A stretch of 64,000 bases of DNA from Streptomyces sp. NBC_00250 (GTDB lineage Bacteria; Actinomycetota; Actinomycetes; Streptomycetales; Streptomycetaceae). The notes under the pieces were generated by a model. The model saw only the letters and a program-made list of their open reading frames with translations, was not told the origin of the DNA and did no database searches. This document shows positions 1 to 7,955 of this stretch, one piece after another; position 1 is the stretch's first letter, and every line of letters begins with the position of its first letter. Both the position numbers and the translations under genes were made by a program. The DNA lies in contig NZ_CP108088.1 of NCBI RefSeq assembly GCF_036192275.1, forward strand, positions 6,759,501 to 6,823,500, written 5' to 3'.

Positions 1-38
1 AAACAGCCGGGGCCCGTATCGCGTGTTCCGGGTAGAGC

Positions 39-75
39 AGCCGGGGCCCGCACCGTGCAGGTGCGGGCCCTGGCT
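39..75. terminator. Strong hairpin upstream of the DEAD-box helicase gene
   Basis: Positions 39-54 pair with 60-75 around a 5-nt loop, giving a 16-bp stem with a single G-T wobble. A 12-bp stretch of the left arm (CAGCCGGGGCCC) also occurs at 4-15 as a direct repeat. It looks like a terminator for a gene to the left of the window or a bidirectional one. It overlaps the GTG at 55, which argues against that codon as the helicase start. Confidence 0.6.
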
Positions 76-105
76 GTGCCGCGAGCACCGGCCAGAAAGG
101 CACGC

Positions 106-1839
106 ATGACCCGCTCCGAACGCCCCCACAAGCGCAGCCCCCGCACCGCCCAGGCGAAGTCCACGTCACAGCCGAAGGCCTCCCGTGGGGGGCGCCGCCC
201 CTCCGCGCCCCCGCCGCCGAGCGAGTTCACGCCGCCGGAGACGGTGACGCCCGCGCTTCCCGCGGTGGCCGCCTTCGCCGACCTCGACATGCCCGAGGGC
301 CTGCTGCGGACTCTGGGTGAGCAGGGCGTCACGGAGCCGTTCCCGATCCAGGCCGCGACCCTCCCGAACTCGCTGGCCGGCCGCGACGTGCTCGGCCGGG
401 GGCGTACCGGCTCCGGCAAGACCCTCGCCTTCGGCCTCGCGATCCTGGCCCGTTCGGCCGGCCGCCGCGCCGAGCCCGGCGCGCCGCTCGCGCTCGTCCT
501 GGTGCCCACGCGCGAGCTCGCCCAGCAGGTGACCGACGCGCTCACGCCGTACGCCTCCGCGCTGCGGCTGCGCATCACCACGGTCGTCGGCGGCATGTCG
601 ATCAGCCGGCAGTCCTCCGCGCTGCGGCGCGGCGCCGAGATCCTCATCGCCACGCCCGGTCGGCTCCACGACCTCATCGACCGCGGCGACTGCCGCCTCG
701 ACCAGGTCGCCGTCACCGTCCTCGACGAGGCCGACCAGATGGCCGACATGGGCTTCCTGCCGCAGGTCACGAAGCTGCTGAAGCAGGTCGAGCCGGGCGG
801 GCAGCGACTGCTGTTCTCGGCCACCCTCGACCGGAACATCGACCGGCTGGTCAAGATGTTCCTCGACGACCCGGTCGTGCACTCGGTCGACCCGTCGGCC
901 GGCGCGGTCACCACCATGGAGCACCACGTCCTGTACGTGGCCGACGAGACCGACAAGAAGGCCGTCACGCTGCGCATCGCGGCCCGCGACGGGCGGACGA
1001 TCCTCTTCCTGGACACCAAGCGGTCCGTGGACCGGCTGGTCAAGCGGCTCCTCGCCAACGGCGTACGGGCCTCCGGACTGCACGGCGGCCGCTCGCAGCC
1101 GCAGCGGAACCGGACCCTGGACCAGTTCAAGAGCGGTCAGGTCACCACGCTCGTCGCCACGAACGTGGCCGCGCGCGGCATCCACGTCGACGACCTCGAC
1201 ATGGTCGTCAACGTCGACCCGCCGATGGACCACAAGGACTACCTGCACCGCGGCGGCCGCACCGCCCGCGCCGGTGAGTCCGGCAGCGTCTTCACCCTGG
1301 TCCTGCCCGAGCAGAAGCGCGACATGGGCCGTCTGATGTCGAACGCGGGCATCAGCCCCCGCACGGCGCAGATCAAGTCCAGCGACGAGCAGCTGGTCGA
1401 GCTGACCGGCGCGCGGGAGCCCTCGGGCGTCCCGGTCGTCGTCGAGACCCCGCAGCCGACCCAGCCGCGCAAGCCGGCCGGCTCCGGTGCCGGCGGTGGC
1501 CGTTCCTCCGGCCGGCGTCGCCGTCCCGCCCCGGCCGGAGGCACGGCCGGTACGGGCACGGGCTCGGGTCGTTCCGGAGCCGCGGGCACGGCCTCGGGCC
1601 GCGCCGCGGGCTCCTCGGGCCGCAGCGCCGGTTCCGCCGGTCGCACCGCCGCTTCCGCCGGCGGCGCGGGCCGCGCGTCCGGCGGTGGCCGGGGCGCCGG
1701 CTCCGGCACGGGCGGCGGTCGCGGTGCCGCCGCGGGCGCCGGTGCCGGTCGCACCGGGGGGCGTCAGGCCCCGGGCACCAGCCGTTCGCGCAGCGCCAGC
1801 AGCTCGCGGAACTCCAGGCCGAGGCCGTCCGACACGTAA
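106..1839 (+). CDS. DEAD-box ATP-dependent RNA helicase
   Basis: This is a 577-residue DEAD-box helicase that should unwind RNA duplexes using ATP, probably in RNA decay or ribosome assembly. Helicase motifs are present in order: a Q motif region (EPFPIQ), Walker A (GRGRTGSGKT), PTREL, the DEAD box (VLDEADQM), SAT, and HRGGRTARAG in the C-terminal RecA domain. After about residue 440 the protein becomes a low-complexity Gly/Ala/Arg/Ser tail, typical of actinobacterial RhlE-like helicases and likely to bind RNA. I chose ATG 106 because AGAAAGG lies 8 nt upstream. An in-frame GTG at 55 sits inside a hairpin. The last 76 nt overlap the end of the convergent phosphatase gene, so the final residues are constrained by both genes. 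Confidence 0.9.
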   Translation: MTRSERPHKRSPRTAQAKSTSQPKASRGGRRPSAPPPPSEFTPPETVTPALPAVAAFADLDMPEGLLRTLGEQGVTEPFPIQAATLPNSLAGRDVLGRGRTGSGKTLAFGLAILARSAGRRAEPGAPLALVLVPTRELAQQVTDALTPYASALRLRITTVVGGMSISRQSSALRRGAEILIATPGRLHDLIDRGDCRLDQVAVTVLDEADQMADMGFLPQVTKLLKQVEPGGQRLLFSATLDRNIDRLVKMFLDDPVVHSVDPSAGAVTTMEHHVLYVADETDKKAVTLRIAARDGRTILFLDTKRSVDRLVKRLLANGVRASGLHGGRSQPQRNRTLDQFKSGQVTTLVATNVAARGIHVDDLDMVVNVDPPMDHKDYLHRGGRTARAGESGSVFTLVLPEQKRDMGRLMSNAGISPRTAQIKSSDEQLVELTGAREPSGVPVVVETPQPTQPRKPAGSGAGGGRSSGRRRRPAPAGGTAGTGTGSGRSGAAGTASGRAAGSSGRSAGSAGRTAASAGGAGRASGGGRGAGSGTGGGRGAAAGAGAGRTGGRQAPGTSRSRSASSSRNSRPRPSDT

Positions 1840-2666
1840 CGGAACACGCTCCCGTACGAGGAGCGCAGCTGCTCCAGGGCGGTGTCGAGGTACTCCGCCC
1901 GCACCTCCTGGAGCGGAATGATCAGGGCCGGGTTCTGCATGAGCCCGGCCTTTTTCAATCCCTCCCGCACCCGTGCGTCGGACGCGGCGCGGAAGGTGTT
2001 GGAGGCCAGGTAGTCCGAGCGCGCGAGGGTGTCGGGCACGCCGAGGAGCGTGAGCAGCAGCCACCCGGTCCAGCCGGTGCGGTCCTTGCCCGAGGTGCAG
2101 TGCAGGAGCAGCGGCCCCCGGCGGGGATCGGCCAGGTCCCGCAGGGTCGCCGCGAAGGCGGCCCGGTTCGCGGCGTCGGTGACGAACGTCCGGTACACCT
2201 CGCGCATGAACGCGGCGGCCCGTCCGCCGCCCAGCATCTCCTCCTGCCGTACGGGGTCGCGCGAGCCGATCGCGCTGAGCAGCTGCCCGAACAGACCGTT
2301 GTCGGTGACGGGCCGGGGGACCGGGACGGCACCGGCCGGGAGCCGGTCGGCACCGTCGTAGCCGACCTCCAGGGGGATCCGCAGGTCGACCACGGTGCCG
2401 AGGCCCAGCCCGGCGAGCGTGGTCAGGTCGGCGTCGGTCAGTTTGGCGAGGTGGTCGCCCCGGTAGGCGAGGCCGTACCGGACCCGGCTCCCGTCGTACG
2501 TGGGGTAGCCGCCGAGGTCACGGACGTTGACTGCGCCCTGGAGCGGGATCTGCCGGATCGGGGGCGCCTGCGCGGACCGGGGGCGGGCGATCGCCTCCGT
2601 GGGCAGGGCGGTGAGCAGGGTGGTGGCGCCGGTGGCGGTGAGCAGCGCGCGTCGAGACAGGTGCAC
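1764..2666 (-). CDS. Secreted tyrosine-protein phosphatase (PTP-like, Tat signal)
   Basis: The 300-residue product has the active-site loop HCTSGKDRTG with nucleophile Cys190 and Arg196 (C-x5-R), plus the conserved NVRDLGGY element near residue 47. This places it in the Y_phosphatase3 (MptpB/LipA-like) family, which dephosphorylates phosphotyrosine or phosphoinositides. The N terminus (SRRALLTATGATTLL) has an Arg-Arg pair before a hydrophobic stretch, which suggests Tat export. It lies 55 bp downstream of ipdC on the same strand and could be read as the last gene of that operon, although its function has no obvious link to steroids. Its 3' end overlaps the convergent helicase by 76 nt. Confidence 0.88.
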   Translation of the reverse strand: MHLSRRALLTATGATTLLTALPTEAIARPRSAQAPPIRQIPLQGAVNVRDLGGYPTYDGSRVRYGLAYRGDHLAKLTDADLTTLAGLGLGTVVDLRIPLEVGYDGADRLPAGAVPVPRPVTDNGLFGQLLSAIGSRDPVRQEEMLGGGRAAAFMREVYRTFVTDAANRAAFAATLRDLADPRRGPLLLHCTSGKDRTGWTGWLLLTLLGVPDTLARSDYLASNTFRAASDARVREGLKKAGLMQNPALIIPLQEVRAEYLDTALEQLRSSYGSVFRYVSDGLGLEFRELLALRERLVPGA

Positions 2667-2721
2667 GGCCGGACTCCTTTGCGGCTCAAGGGTGTTGAGG
2701 GTGGGCGGTGCGGCTTGTGGG

Positions 2722-3774
2722 TCACTCCTCGGGGTGCGGGAGCGCGCGGAGGGCCTGCGCGGCCTCCGCCATGATCCGATCGACGAGTTCCTGGCAGCTG
2801 GGAAGGTCCTCGATCACTCCCGCGACCTGCCCGGCGGCCATGATCCCGAGGTCGGTGCGGCCCTCGACCATGGACGCCCGCAGCAGCATCGGGGTGTTCG
2901 CGGCGAGCAGGACCTGGCTCCAGGAGAGGTCCTTGCCGTGGCGCATGGCCAGGCCGTCGCGGATCATCGCGGGCCACGAGAGCCCGGAGATCCTGCGGAA
3001 TCCGGCCGCCCGGCGCAGGGCCCGGGCCAGGGACCGTACCCGCCCGGCGTGCTCCAGGGACGCGACGAGGTCCGTACGGAGCATCCGGTGCGGCAGCCCG
3101 TCGACGGCGGTGGTGACGGTGACGTCCTTGACCGTGGCGGCCAGATAGCGGGCCTTCACCGCGTCCGGCACGGTCGAGTCGGAGGTCAGCAGGAAGCGGG
3201 TGCCCATGGCGATGCCCGCGGCCCCGTGGGCGAGGGCGGCGACCAGGCCCCGTCCGTCGTGGAAGCCGCCCGCCGCGATCACCGGGATGTCCACGGCGTC
3301 CACCACCTGCGGCAGCAGGACGCTCGTCGCGACCTCGCCGGTGTGGCCGCCGCCCTCGCCGCCCTGGACGAGCACCGCGTCCGCGCCCCAGCCGGCGACC
3401 TTCTCGGCGTGCCGCCGGGCGCCGACGGAGGGGATCACGACGACCCCCGCGTCCTTGAGCTCGGCGATCAGGTCGCGGGAGGGGGCGAGGGCGAAGGAGG
3501 CGACCCGTACGCCCTCGTCGACGATGATCCGGACCCGTTCGCGGGCGTCGCCCGCGTCGGCGCGCAGGTTCACCCCGAAGGGCCGGTCGGTGCGGGACCT
3601 CACCTCGCGGACGGCGGCGCGCAGCTCGTCCACGGTCATCGTGGCCGAGGCGAGGACGCCGAGCGCGCCCGCGTTCGCGGTGGCGGAGACCAGCCGGGGC
3701 CCGGCGACCCAGCCCATGCCGGTCTGCACGATCGGGTGGCGGACCCCGGTCAGCTCGGTGAGCGGGGTCCTCAT
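2722..3774 (-). CDS. ipdC: Nitronate monooxygenase-family flavoprotein (IpdC-like)
   Basis: The 350-residue protein has the TIM-barrel FMN-binding fold of the nitronate monooxygenase/enoyl reductase family, with motifs such as QTGMGWVAG at the N terminus, the QGGEGGGHTG loop and GTRFL. On sequence alone it would be a generic nitronate monooxygenase. Its position directly after ipdA and ipdB, with a 4-bp ATGA overlap, identifies it as the IpdC counterpart of the mycobacterial and rhodococcal cholesterol C/D-ring pathway (Rv3553 in M. tuberculosis), which acts on 5-hydroxy-HIP-CoA-derived intermediates. The substrate assignment is inferred from context. Confidence 0.82.
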   Translation of the reverse strand: MRTPLTELTGVRHPIVQTGMGWVAGPRLVSATANAGALGVLASATMTVDELRAAVREVRSRTDRPFGVNLRADAGDARERVRIIVDEGVRVASFALAPSRDLIAELKDAGVVVIPSVGARRHAEKVAGWGADAVLVQGGEGGGHTGEVATSVLLPQVVDAVDIPVIAAGGFHDGRGLVAALAHGAAGIAMGTRFLLTSDSTVPDAVKARYLAATVKDVTVTTAVDGLPHRMLRTDLVASLEHAGRVRSLARALRRAAGFRRISGLSWPAMIRDGLAMRHGKDLSWSQVLLAANTPMLLRASMVEGRTDLGIMAAGQVAGVIEDLPSCQELVDRIMAEAAQALRALPHPEE

Positions 3775-4508
3775 CGGGGCGCGACCTCGCGGTCCCGCAG
3801 CCCGCGCGGGTCGATGACCTCGCGGATCAGCCGGAGTTCGTCGGCGGTGGGTTCCCGGGTGCAGGGCACGTCGTCGCCGATCACCAGGTCGAAGCCGGTG
3901 GCCGCCCGGACCTCGTCGACGCTCACGCCCGGGTGCACGGACGCGAGCCGCATCGCGTGGCCGGGCGTCTCGAAGTCGAGGACGGCGAGGTCCGTCACCA
4001 CCCGGGGGAGACGGTGGTAGGGGCCGACGGCGTGGTCGTAACCGACTCCGCTGATCATGTCGACCCGCTCGACGAATACCCGGGGCGAGTGCTTGGGGAC
4101 CCAGTAACTGACCGGGTTGTTGAGGGTGTTGACGGGCGCCCCGCGCACGCCGAGGAGCTGCCGGGTGGGCCGCTCCCAGTCGCCGATGCAGGAGATGTTC
4201 TGGTTGCCGTACCGGTCGATCTGGCTGGCGCCCATCATCACGTGCCGCTTGCCGCCGGTGACCATGGCGAGGTGTCGGCGGTACGGCAGCCAGCCCTCGG
4301 GATCCCCGTCGAGTCCGACGAGCAGGGCCTCGCCGTCGGTGAGGAGGAGGTCGGGGGAGAAGGTGCGTCTGGCGAGGCGGGCGCCGAAGCCGGGGATCAG
4401 GCCCATGGGGCTGGCGAGCACCTCGCCGTTGTCGCGCCAGGCCTCGGCGCAGGCGATCACGCAGTACTCGGCCCGGCTGGTCACTGCCGTCGTCGCGTCC
4501 GTCGTCAC
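3771..4508 (-). CDS. ipdB: Steroid ring-opening hydrolase subunit beta (IpdB-like CoA-transferase fold)
   Basis: This 245-residue protein belongs to the CoA-transferase beta family (motifs GASQIDRYGNQN and HPGVSVDEVRAATGF). With IpdA it should form the heteromer that hydrolyses the last ring of steroids (COCHEA-CoA) in the C/D-ring pathway known from Mycobacterium and Rhodococcus. The length is close to M. tuberculosis IpdB (about 250). The GTG start at 4508 is chosen because it overlaps the ipdA stop as GTGA, the same coupling used at the other junctions of this operon. Longer in-frame openings upstream lie inside ipdA and are not credible starts. Confidence 0.87.
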   Translation of the reverse strand: MTTDATTAVTSRAEYCVIACAEAWRDNGEVLASPMGLIPGFGARLARRTFSPDLLLTDGEALLVGLDGDPEGWLPYRRHLAMVTGGKRHVMMGASQIDRYGNQNISCIGDWERPTRQLLGVRGAPVNTLNNPVSYWVPKHSPRVFVERVDMISGVGYDHAVGPYHRLPRVVTDLAVLDFETPGHAMRLASVHPGVSVDEVRAATGFDLVIGDDVPCTREPTADELRLIREVIDPRGLRDREVAPR

Positions 4509-5371
4509 TTCCGCTGCTCCTTGTGCCAGGCCTGGACGGCCGCCTGGTAGTCGTCCTCGCTCTTGCCCGAGAGGAAGCGCTCGGCGAACTCGGGCCAGGG
4601 GATGGTCGCGTAGAGCTTCTGGAAGGGCTCGTCGCGGTCGTGGTCGGGGACGCAGGACGTGAAGTGGGCCCCGTTCGGGGTCTCGACGACGCCGGTGACG
4701 CTGTGGCGGCTGACGAGGAGGGTCTGGGGCACGGTGTCCGGCCCGAAGGACTCCACCAGCCGCTCGCAGGAGACGTACGCCGTGTCGGCGGCCTCGCAGA
4801 ACAGGTCGTCGAAGTACGGGTCGGGGCCGAGGTACTGGCCGTTGCCGCGCCGGTCGGCGCGGTTGACGTGGACGAGGGCGGCGTCCATGCGCAGCGCGGG
4901 CACGGCGACGAACTCCTCGCCGTCCTCGTACGGGGAGGTGACGGTCCGCAGGCCCGGGTTGACCCGCATCACGTCGGAGCCGAGACCGGCCCGTACCGGC
5001 AGGAAGGGCAGCCGGTTGGCGGCGGCGTGCAGCCCCCACATGAACATCGCCTCGTCGAGCTCGGTGAGCTCGAAGGCACCGCGCTCGCGGGCCGCCCGGA
5101 AGTGCGGTTCGAGAGGGACGGAGTCCAGCGTCACGAAGGGCGCGACGAGTCGCCTGATCCGGCCGGCGGCGGCGAGCAGGCCGACGTCCGGGCCACCGTA
5201 GGAGATCACCGTGAGATCGCTGATCTCGGACCGGAGCAGCGCTCTGACCAGGGCCATCGGCTTGCGCCGGGACCCCCAGCCGCCGATCCCGATCGTCATG
5301 CCGGAGCGCAGCCGGGCCACGACGTCCTCGGGGGTCAGTACCTTGTCCGACTTCTCTGTCCTCTGGGTCAC
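4505..5371 (-). CDS. ipdA: Steroid ring-opening hydrolase subunit alpha (IpdA-like CoA-transferase fold)
   Basis: The 288-residue protein is a CoA-transferase alpha-type subunit (motifs GMTIGIGGWGSRRKP, SYGGPDVG and NRADRRGNGQYLG). Paired with ipdB it matches IpdA of the mycobacterial cholesterol regulon (about 290 residues), which hydrolyses a cyclic beta-keto-enoyl-CoA ring rather than transferring CoA. It begins at a GTG that overlaps the echA20 stop as GTGA. The tight overlaps across echA20, ipdA, ipdB and ipdC show a translationally coupled operon. An ordinary ketoacid CoA-transferase is the alternative, but the four-gene order supports the steroid role. Confidence 0.87.
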   Translation of the reverse strand: MTQRTEKSDKVLTPEDVVARLRSGMTIGIGGWGSRRKPMALVRALLRSEISDLTVISYGGPDVGLLAAAGRIRRLVAPFVTLDSVPLEPHFRAARERGAFELTELDEAMFMWGLHAAANRLPFLPVRAGLGSDVMRVNPGLRTVTSPYEDGEEFVAVPALRMDAALVHVNRADRRGNGQYLGPDPYFDDLFCEAADTAYVSCERLVESFGPDTVPQTLLVSRHSVTGVVETPNGAHFTSCVPDHDRDEPFQKLYATIPWPEFAERFLSGKSEDDYQAAVQAWHKEQRK

Positions 5372-6117
5372 GGGGAGTTCTCCTTCCCGAAGGTGTCGCG
5401 GACGCGGTCGGCGACCCCGCTGAGATTGGCCTCGAAGGTGAAGCCCTGCTCGAAGCGGTAGCTGCGCCGGACGTCCACGGGGTCGATGCCGTTGAGAGCG
5501 GCCTTGGCGAGCCGGAGCAGGCTGCCGTCCTTGGCGGCGATCTCCCCGGCCAGTTCGAGCGCCGCGTCGAGCAGCCCGGGGCGCGGGACGACCTTCCACA
5601 CCGAGCCGTGGGCGTGCAGTTCGGCGGCGGTCGCGGTCCGCGAGGTGTAGTAGAGGGCCCGCATCAGGTGCTGGGGCACGAGCCGGGCCAGATGGGTGGC
5701 GGCGCCGAGCGCGCCCCGGTCCAGCTCGGGCAGTCCGAAGACGGCGTCCTCGGCGGCGACGATCGCGTCGGCGTTGCCGACGAGCCCGATGCCGCCGCCC
5801 AGGCAGTGGCCGGCGACGGCGGCGACGACCGGCACCTCGCACTCGTACACGGCGGCGAAGGCCTCGGCGCAGCCGCTGTTGGCGCCGATCAGGGAGGTGT
5901 GCCCGGGGTCGCGCTGCAACTCCTTGATGTCGACGCCCGCGTTGAAGCCGCGGCCCTCGGCGGCGAGGACGACACAGCGGACCTCGGGGTCGCGGCCCGC
6001 CGTGCGGACGGCGTCGGCGAGCGCGTACCAGCCCTTGACGGGCAGGGCGTTGACGGGCGGGAAGTCGACGGTGACCAGGGCCACGCCCGGAGTGGGACGC
6101 GAGGTGCAGACACCCAT
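5368..6117 (-). CDS. echA20: Enoyl-CoA hydratase/isomerase (EchA20-like ring-D hydrolase)
   Basis: This 249-residue crotonase-fold protein has the oxyanion-hole segments AEGRGFNAGVD and AGHCLGGGIGL. It is the first gene of the minus-strand operon and is equivalent in order and size to EchA20 of M. tuberculosis (247 residues), which opens ring D of the steroid nucleus by hydrolysis of a beta-diketone CoA ester. Upstream of the ATG there is no Shine-Dalgarno match. A TAGCTG hexamer 8 nt before the ATG on the coding strand suggests a leaderless start. The palindrome at 6139-6152 lies just upstream and probably controls both directions. Confidence 0.84.
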   Translation of the reverse strand: MGVCTSRPTPGVALVTVDFPPVNALPVKGWYALADAVRTAGRDPEVRCVVLAAEGRGFNAGVDIKELQRDPGHTSLIGANSGCAEAFAAVYECEVPVVAAVAGHCLGGGIGLVGNADAIVAAEDAVFGLPELDRGALGAATHLARLVPQHLMRALYYTSRTATAAELHAHGSVWKVVPRPGLLDAALELAGEIAAKDGSLLRLAKAALNGIDPVDVRRSYRFEQGFTFEANLSGVADRVRDTFGKENSP

Positions 6118-6138
6118 GAGTGGATCAGCTACCTTTCC

Positions 6139-6152
6139 ACCAAACGTTTGTT
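6139..6152. promoter_or_regulatory. KstR2-like palindromic operator in the ipd/SDR divergent promoter
   Basis: The sequence ACCAAACGTTTGTT is a near-perfect 14-bp palindrome centred at 6145.5 between echA20 and the divergent SDR gene. The KstR2 consensus of mycobacteria is AnCAAGnnCTTGnT. This site fits at every fixed position except a symmetrical G-to-A/C-to-T change in each half (CAAA/TTTG). It is inferred to be the operator of a TetR-family repressor controlling both operons. No TetR gene lies in the window. Confidence 0.7.
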
Positions 6153-6184
6153 AGGTAACCTCTTGAGGAGGAAGGTAGCAGCCG

Positions 6185-7084
6185 ATGGAGCTGGACGGGA
6201 GGGTCGTGCTCGTCACCGGCGGAACCCGCGGAGTCGGTGCGGGCATCGCACGCGCCTTTCTGCGGGCCGGCGCCCGGGTCGCCGTCTGCGCCCGCAGACC
6301 CCCGGACGCACCGGTCGAAGCGGCGGGCCGCACCGCCGAGTTCCACCCCCTCGACCTGCGGGAGCCCGTCGCCGTACGGGAGTTCTTCACCGACCTCGCC
6401 GAGCGGTACGGACGGCTCGACGCCCTCGTCAACAACGCGGGCGGCACGCCGTACCGCCTCCTCGGCGAGGGCGAGGCCGCACGGCACGCGCGCGTGGTCG
6501 AGCTCAACCTCACCGCCCCGCTCGCCGTCAGCCTCGCCGCCCACCCGCTCCTCCGGGCCTCGCGCGGCGCGGTCGTCATGATCGGCAGCGTCAGCGGCAC
6601 CCGGCCCTCCCCGGGTACGGCCGCCTACGGCGCGGCCAAGGCGGGCCTGGAGAACCTCGCCCGCTCGATGGCCGTCGAATGGGCCCCCGACGTACGGGTC
6701 AACACCCTGGTCCTCGGCATGGTGGAGACCGAACTGTCCCACCTCCACTACGGCGACGAGGCCGGGATCGCCGCGGTCGGCCGGACCGTACCGCTGGGCC
6801 GGCTCGCCGCGCCGGACGAGATCGGCGAGGCGGCCGTCTTCCTCGCCTCCGACCGGGCGGCCTACATCTCGGGGGCCTCGCTCCTCGTGCACGGCGGCGG
6901 GGAGCGCCCCGCCTTCCTGGATGCCGCGACCGTGAACGCCGCTACCCCAAACGCCGCGACCGTCGATGTCGCGACCGTCCATGCCGCTACCCCAAACGCC
7001 GCGACCGTCCACGCCGCGACCTCAAACGCCGCGACCGTCGACGTCGCAACCGCCAGCAAGGAGAGTCGAGATGGGTCTGTGTGA
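6185..7084 (+). CDS. Short-chain dehydrogenase/reductase with repetitive C-terminal tail
   Basis: The 299-residue SDR has the cofactor motif TGGTRGVGAGIARA, NNAG, an active-site Ser and YGAAK, so it is a classical NAD(P)-dependent oxidoreductase. It is divergent from echA20-ipdABC and is followed by a second SDR. This matches Rv3549c/Rv3548c beside echA20 in mycobacteria, so it probably oxidises a hydroxyl on a steroid C/D-ring CoA intermediate. RBS AGGAGGAAGG is well placed before ATG 6185. The SDR fold ends near residue 246. The next 45 residues are nine copies of a pentapeptide encoded by a 15-bp tandem repeat. Its end overlaps the next gene by 14 nt. Confidence 0.85.
   Translation: MELDGRVVLVTGGTRGVGAGIARAFLRAGARVAVCARRPPDAPVEAAGRTAEFHPLDLREPVAVREFFTDLAERYGRLDALVNNAGGTPYRLLGEGEAARHARVVELNLTAPLAVSLAAHPLLRASRGAVVMIGSVSGTRPSPGTAAYGAAKAGLENLARSMAVEWAPDVRVNTLVLGMVETELSHLHYGDEAGIAAVGRTVPLGRLAAPDEIGEAAVFLASDRAAYISGASLLVHGGGERPAFLDAATVNAATPNAATVDVATVHAATPNAATVHAATSNAATVDVATASKESRDGSV
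6923..7057 (+). repeat. Nine tandem 15-bp units coding pentapeptide repeats
   Basis: Nine consecutive 15-bp units, in frame with the SDR gene, encode AATVN, AATPN, AATVD, VATVH, AATPN, AATVH, AATSN, AATVD and VATAS (residues 247-291). The typical unit is GCCGCGACCGTCGAT or GCCGCTACCCCAAAC. Units 2 and 5 are identical at DNA level. The array probably arose by slippage and could vary in copy number between strains without shifting the frame. The RBS of the next gene follows directly. Confidence 0.93.
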
Positions 7085-7946
7085 CGAGCGAGTGGTGATC
7101 GTGACGGGAGCGGGTCGCGGACTCGGCCGGGCGCACGCGCTCGCGTTCGCCGCCGAGGGCGCCCGGGTCGTCGTCAACGACCTCGGGGTCGGTCTCGACG
7201 GGCGCCCGGGGCCGGACAGCCCGGCGGCGGCGGTCGTCGAGGAGATCAGGGCGGCGGGCGGCGAGGCCGTCGCCCACGGCGGCGACATCGCGACCACCGA
7301 GGGCGCCGCCTCCCTCGTCGCGACCGCCCTGGACACGTACGGACGGCTCGACACCCTCGTCAGCAACGCGGGCTTCCTCCGCGACCGGATGCTCGTCAAC
7401 CTCGACGAGGAGGACTGGGACGCGGTCATGCGGGTCCACGGCAAGGGCCACTTCCTGCCGCTGCGGCACGCGGGCGCGTACTGGCGGGCCGAGGCCAAGG
7501 CGGGGCGTACGCCGGTGGCGCGGGTCGTCCACACCACCTCGGGCGCCGGGCTCCTCGGCAGCGTCGGGCAGGGCAACTACGCGGCGGCCAAGGCCGCGAT
7601 CGTCGGCCTCACGCTCGTCGCGGCGGCGGAGCTGGCCCGGTACGGCGTGCAGGTCAACGCGATCGCCCCGGCCGCCAGGACCCGGATGACCGAGCAGGTC
7701 TTCGACGGTCTGGAAGCCCTGCCCGAGGACGTGTCACCGCTGGTGGTGTGGCTGGGTTCGGCCGCGTCGGAGGGCGTGACCGGCAGGGTCTTCGAGGCCG
7801 AGGGCGGCCGCCTCACCGTGATGGAGGGCTGGCGGCCCGGCCCGACGGCGGACAAGGGCACGCGCCGCACTCCGGCGGAGGCGGGGGAGACGGCCCGGCG
7901 CCTCCTCGCGGAGGCGGAGCCGCCGCACCCGGTGTACGGGGCCTGA
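7071..7946 (+). CDS. Short-chain dehydrogenase/reductase (Rv3548c-like)
   Basis: This 291-residue SDR has TGAGRGLGRAHALAF, SNAG, an active-site Ser (TTSGAG) and YAAAK. It lacks a hotdog or SCP extension, so it is a single-domain enzyme like the SDRs of the mycobacterial steroid clusters. ATG 7071 is preceded by AAGGAGAG at 7058-7065, and the start lies inside the previous gene, so the two SDRs are translationally coupled. A role in C/D-ring catabolism is inferred from the neighbours. A general beta-hydroxyacyl-CoA dehydrogenase is the alternative. Confidence 0.84.
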   Translation: MGLCDERVVIVTGAGRGLGRAHALAFAAEGARVVVNDLGVGLDGRPGPDSPAAAVVEEIRAAGGEAVAHGGDIATTEGAASLVATALDTYGRLDTLVSNAGFLRDRMLVNLDEEDWDAVMRVHGKGHFLPLRHAGAYWRAEAKAGRTPVARVVHTTSGAGLLGSVGQGNYAAAKAAIVGLTLVAAAELARYGVQVNAIAPAARTRMTEQVFDGLEALPEDVSPLVVWLGSAASEGVTGRVFEAEGGRLTVMEGWRPGPTADKGTRRTPAEAGETARRLLAEAEPPHPVYGA

Positions 7947-7955
7947 CGGGGCCCG

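Noticed and set aside
6923..7057. Possible CRISPR array
   Set aside because: The 15-bp units are contiguous, in frame and without spacers. They encode a pentapeptide tail.
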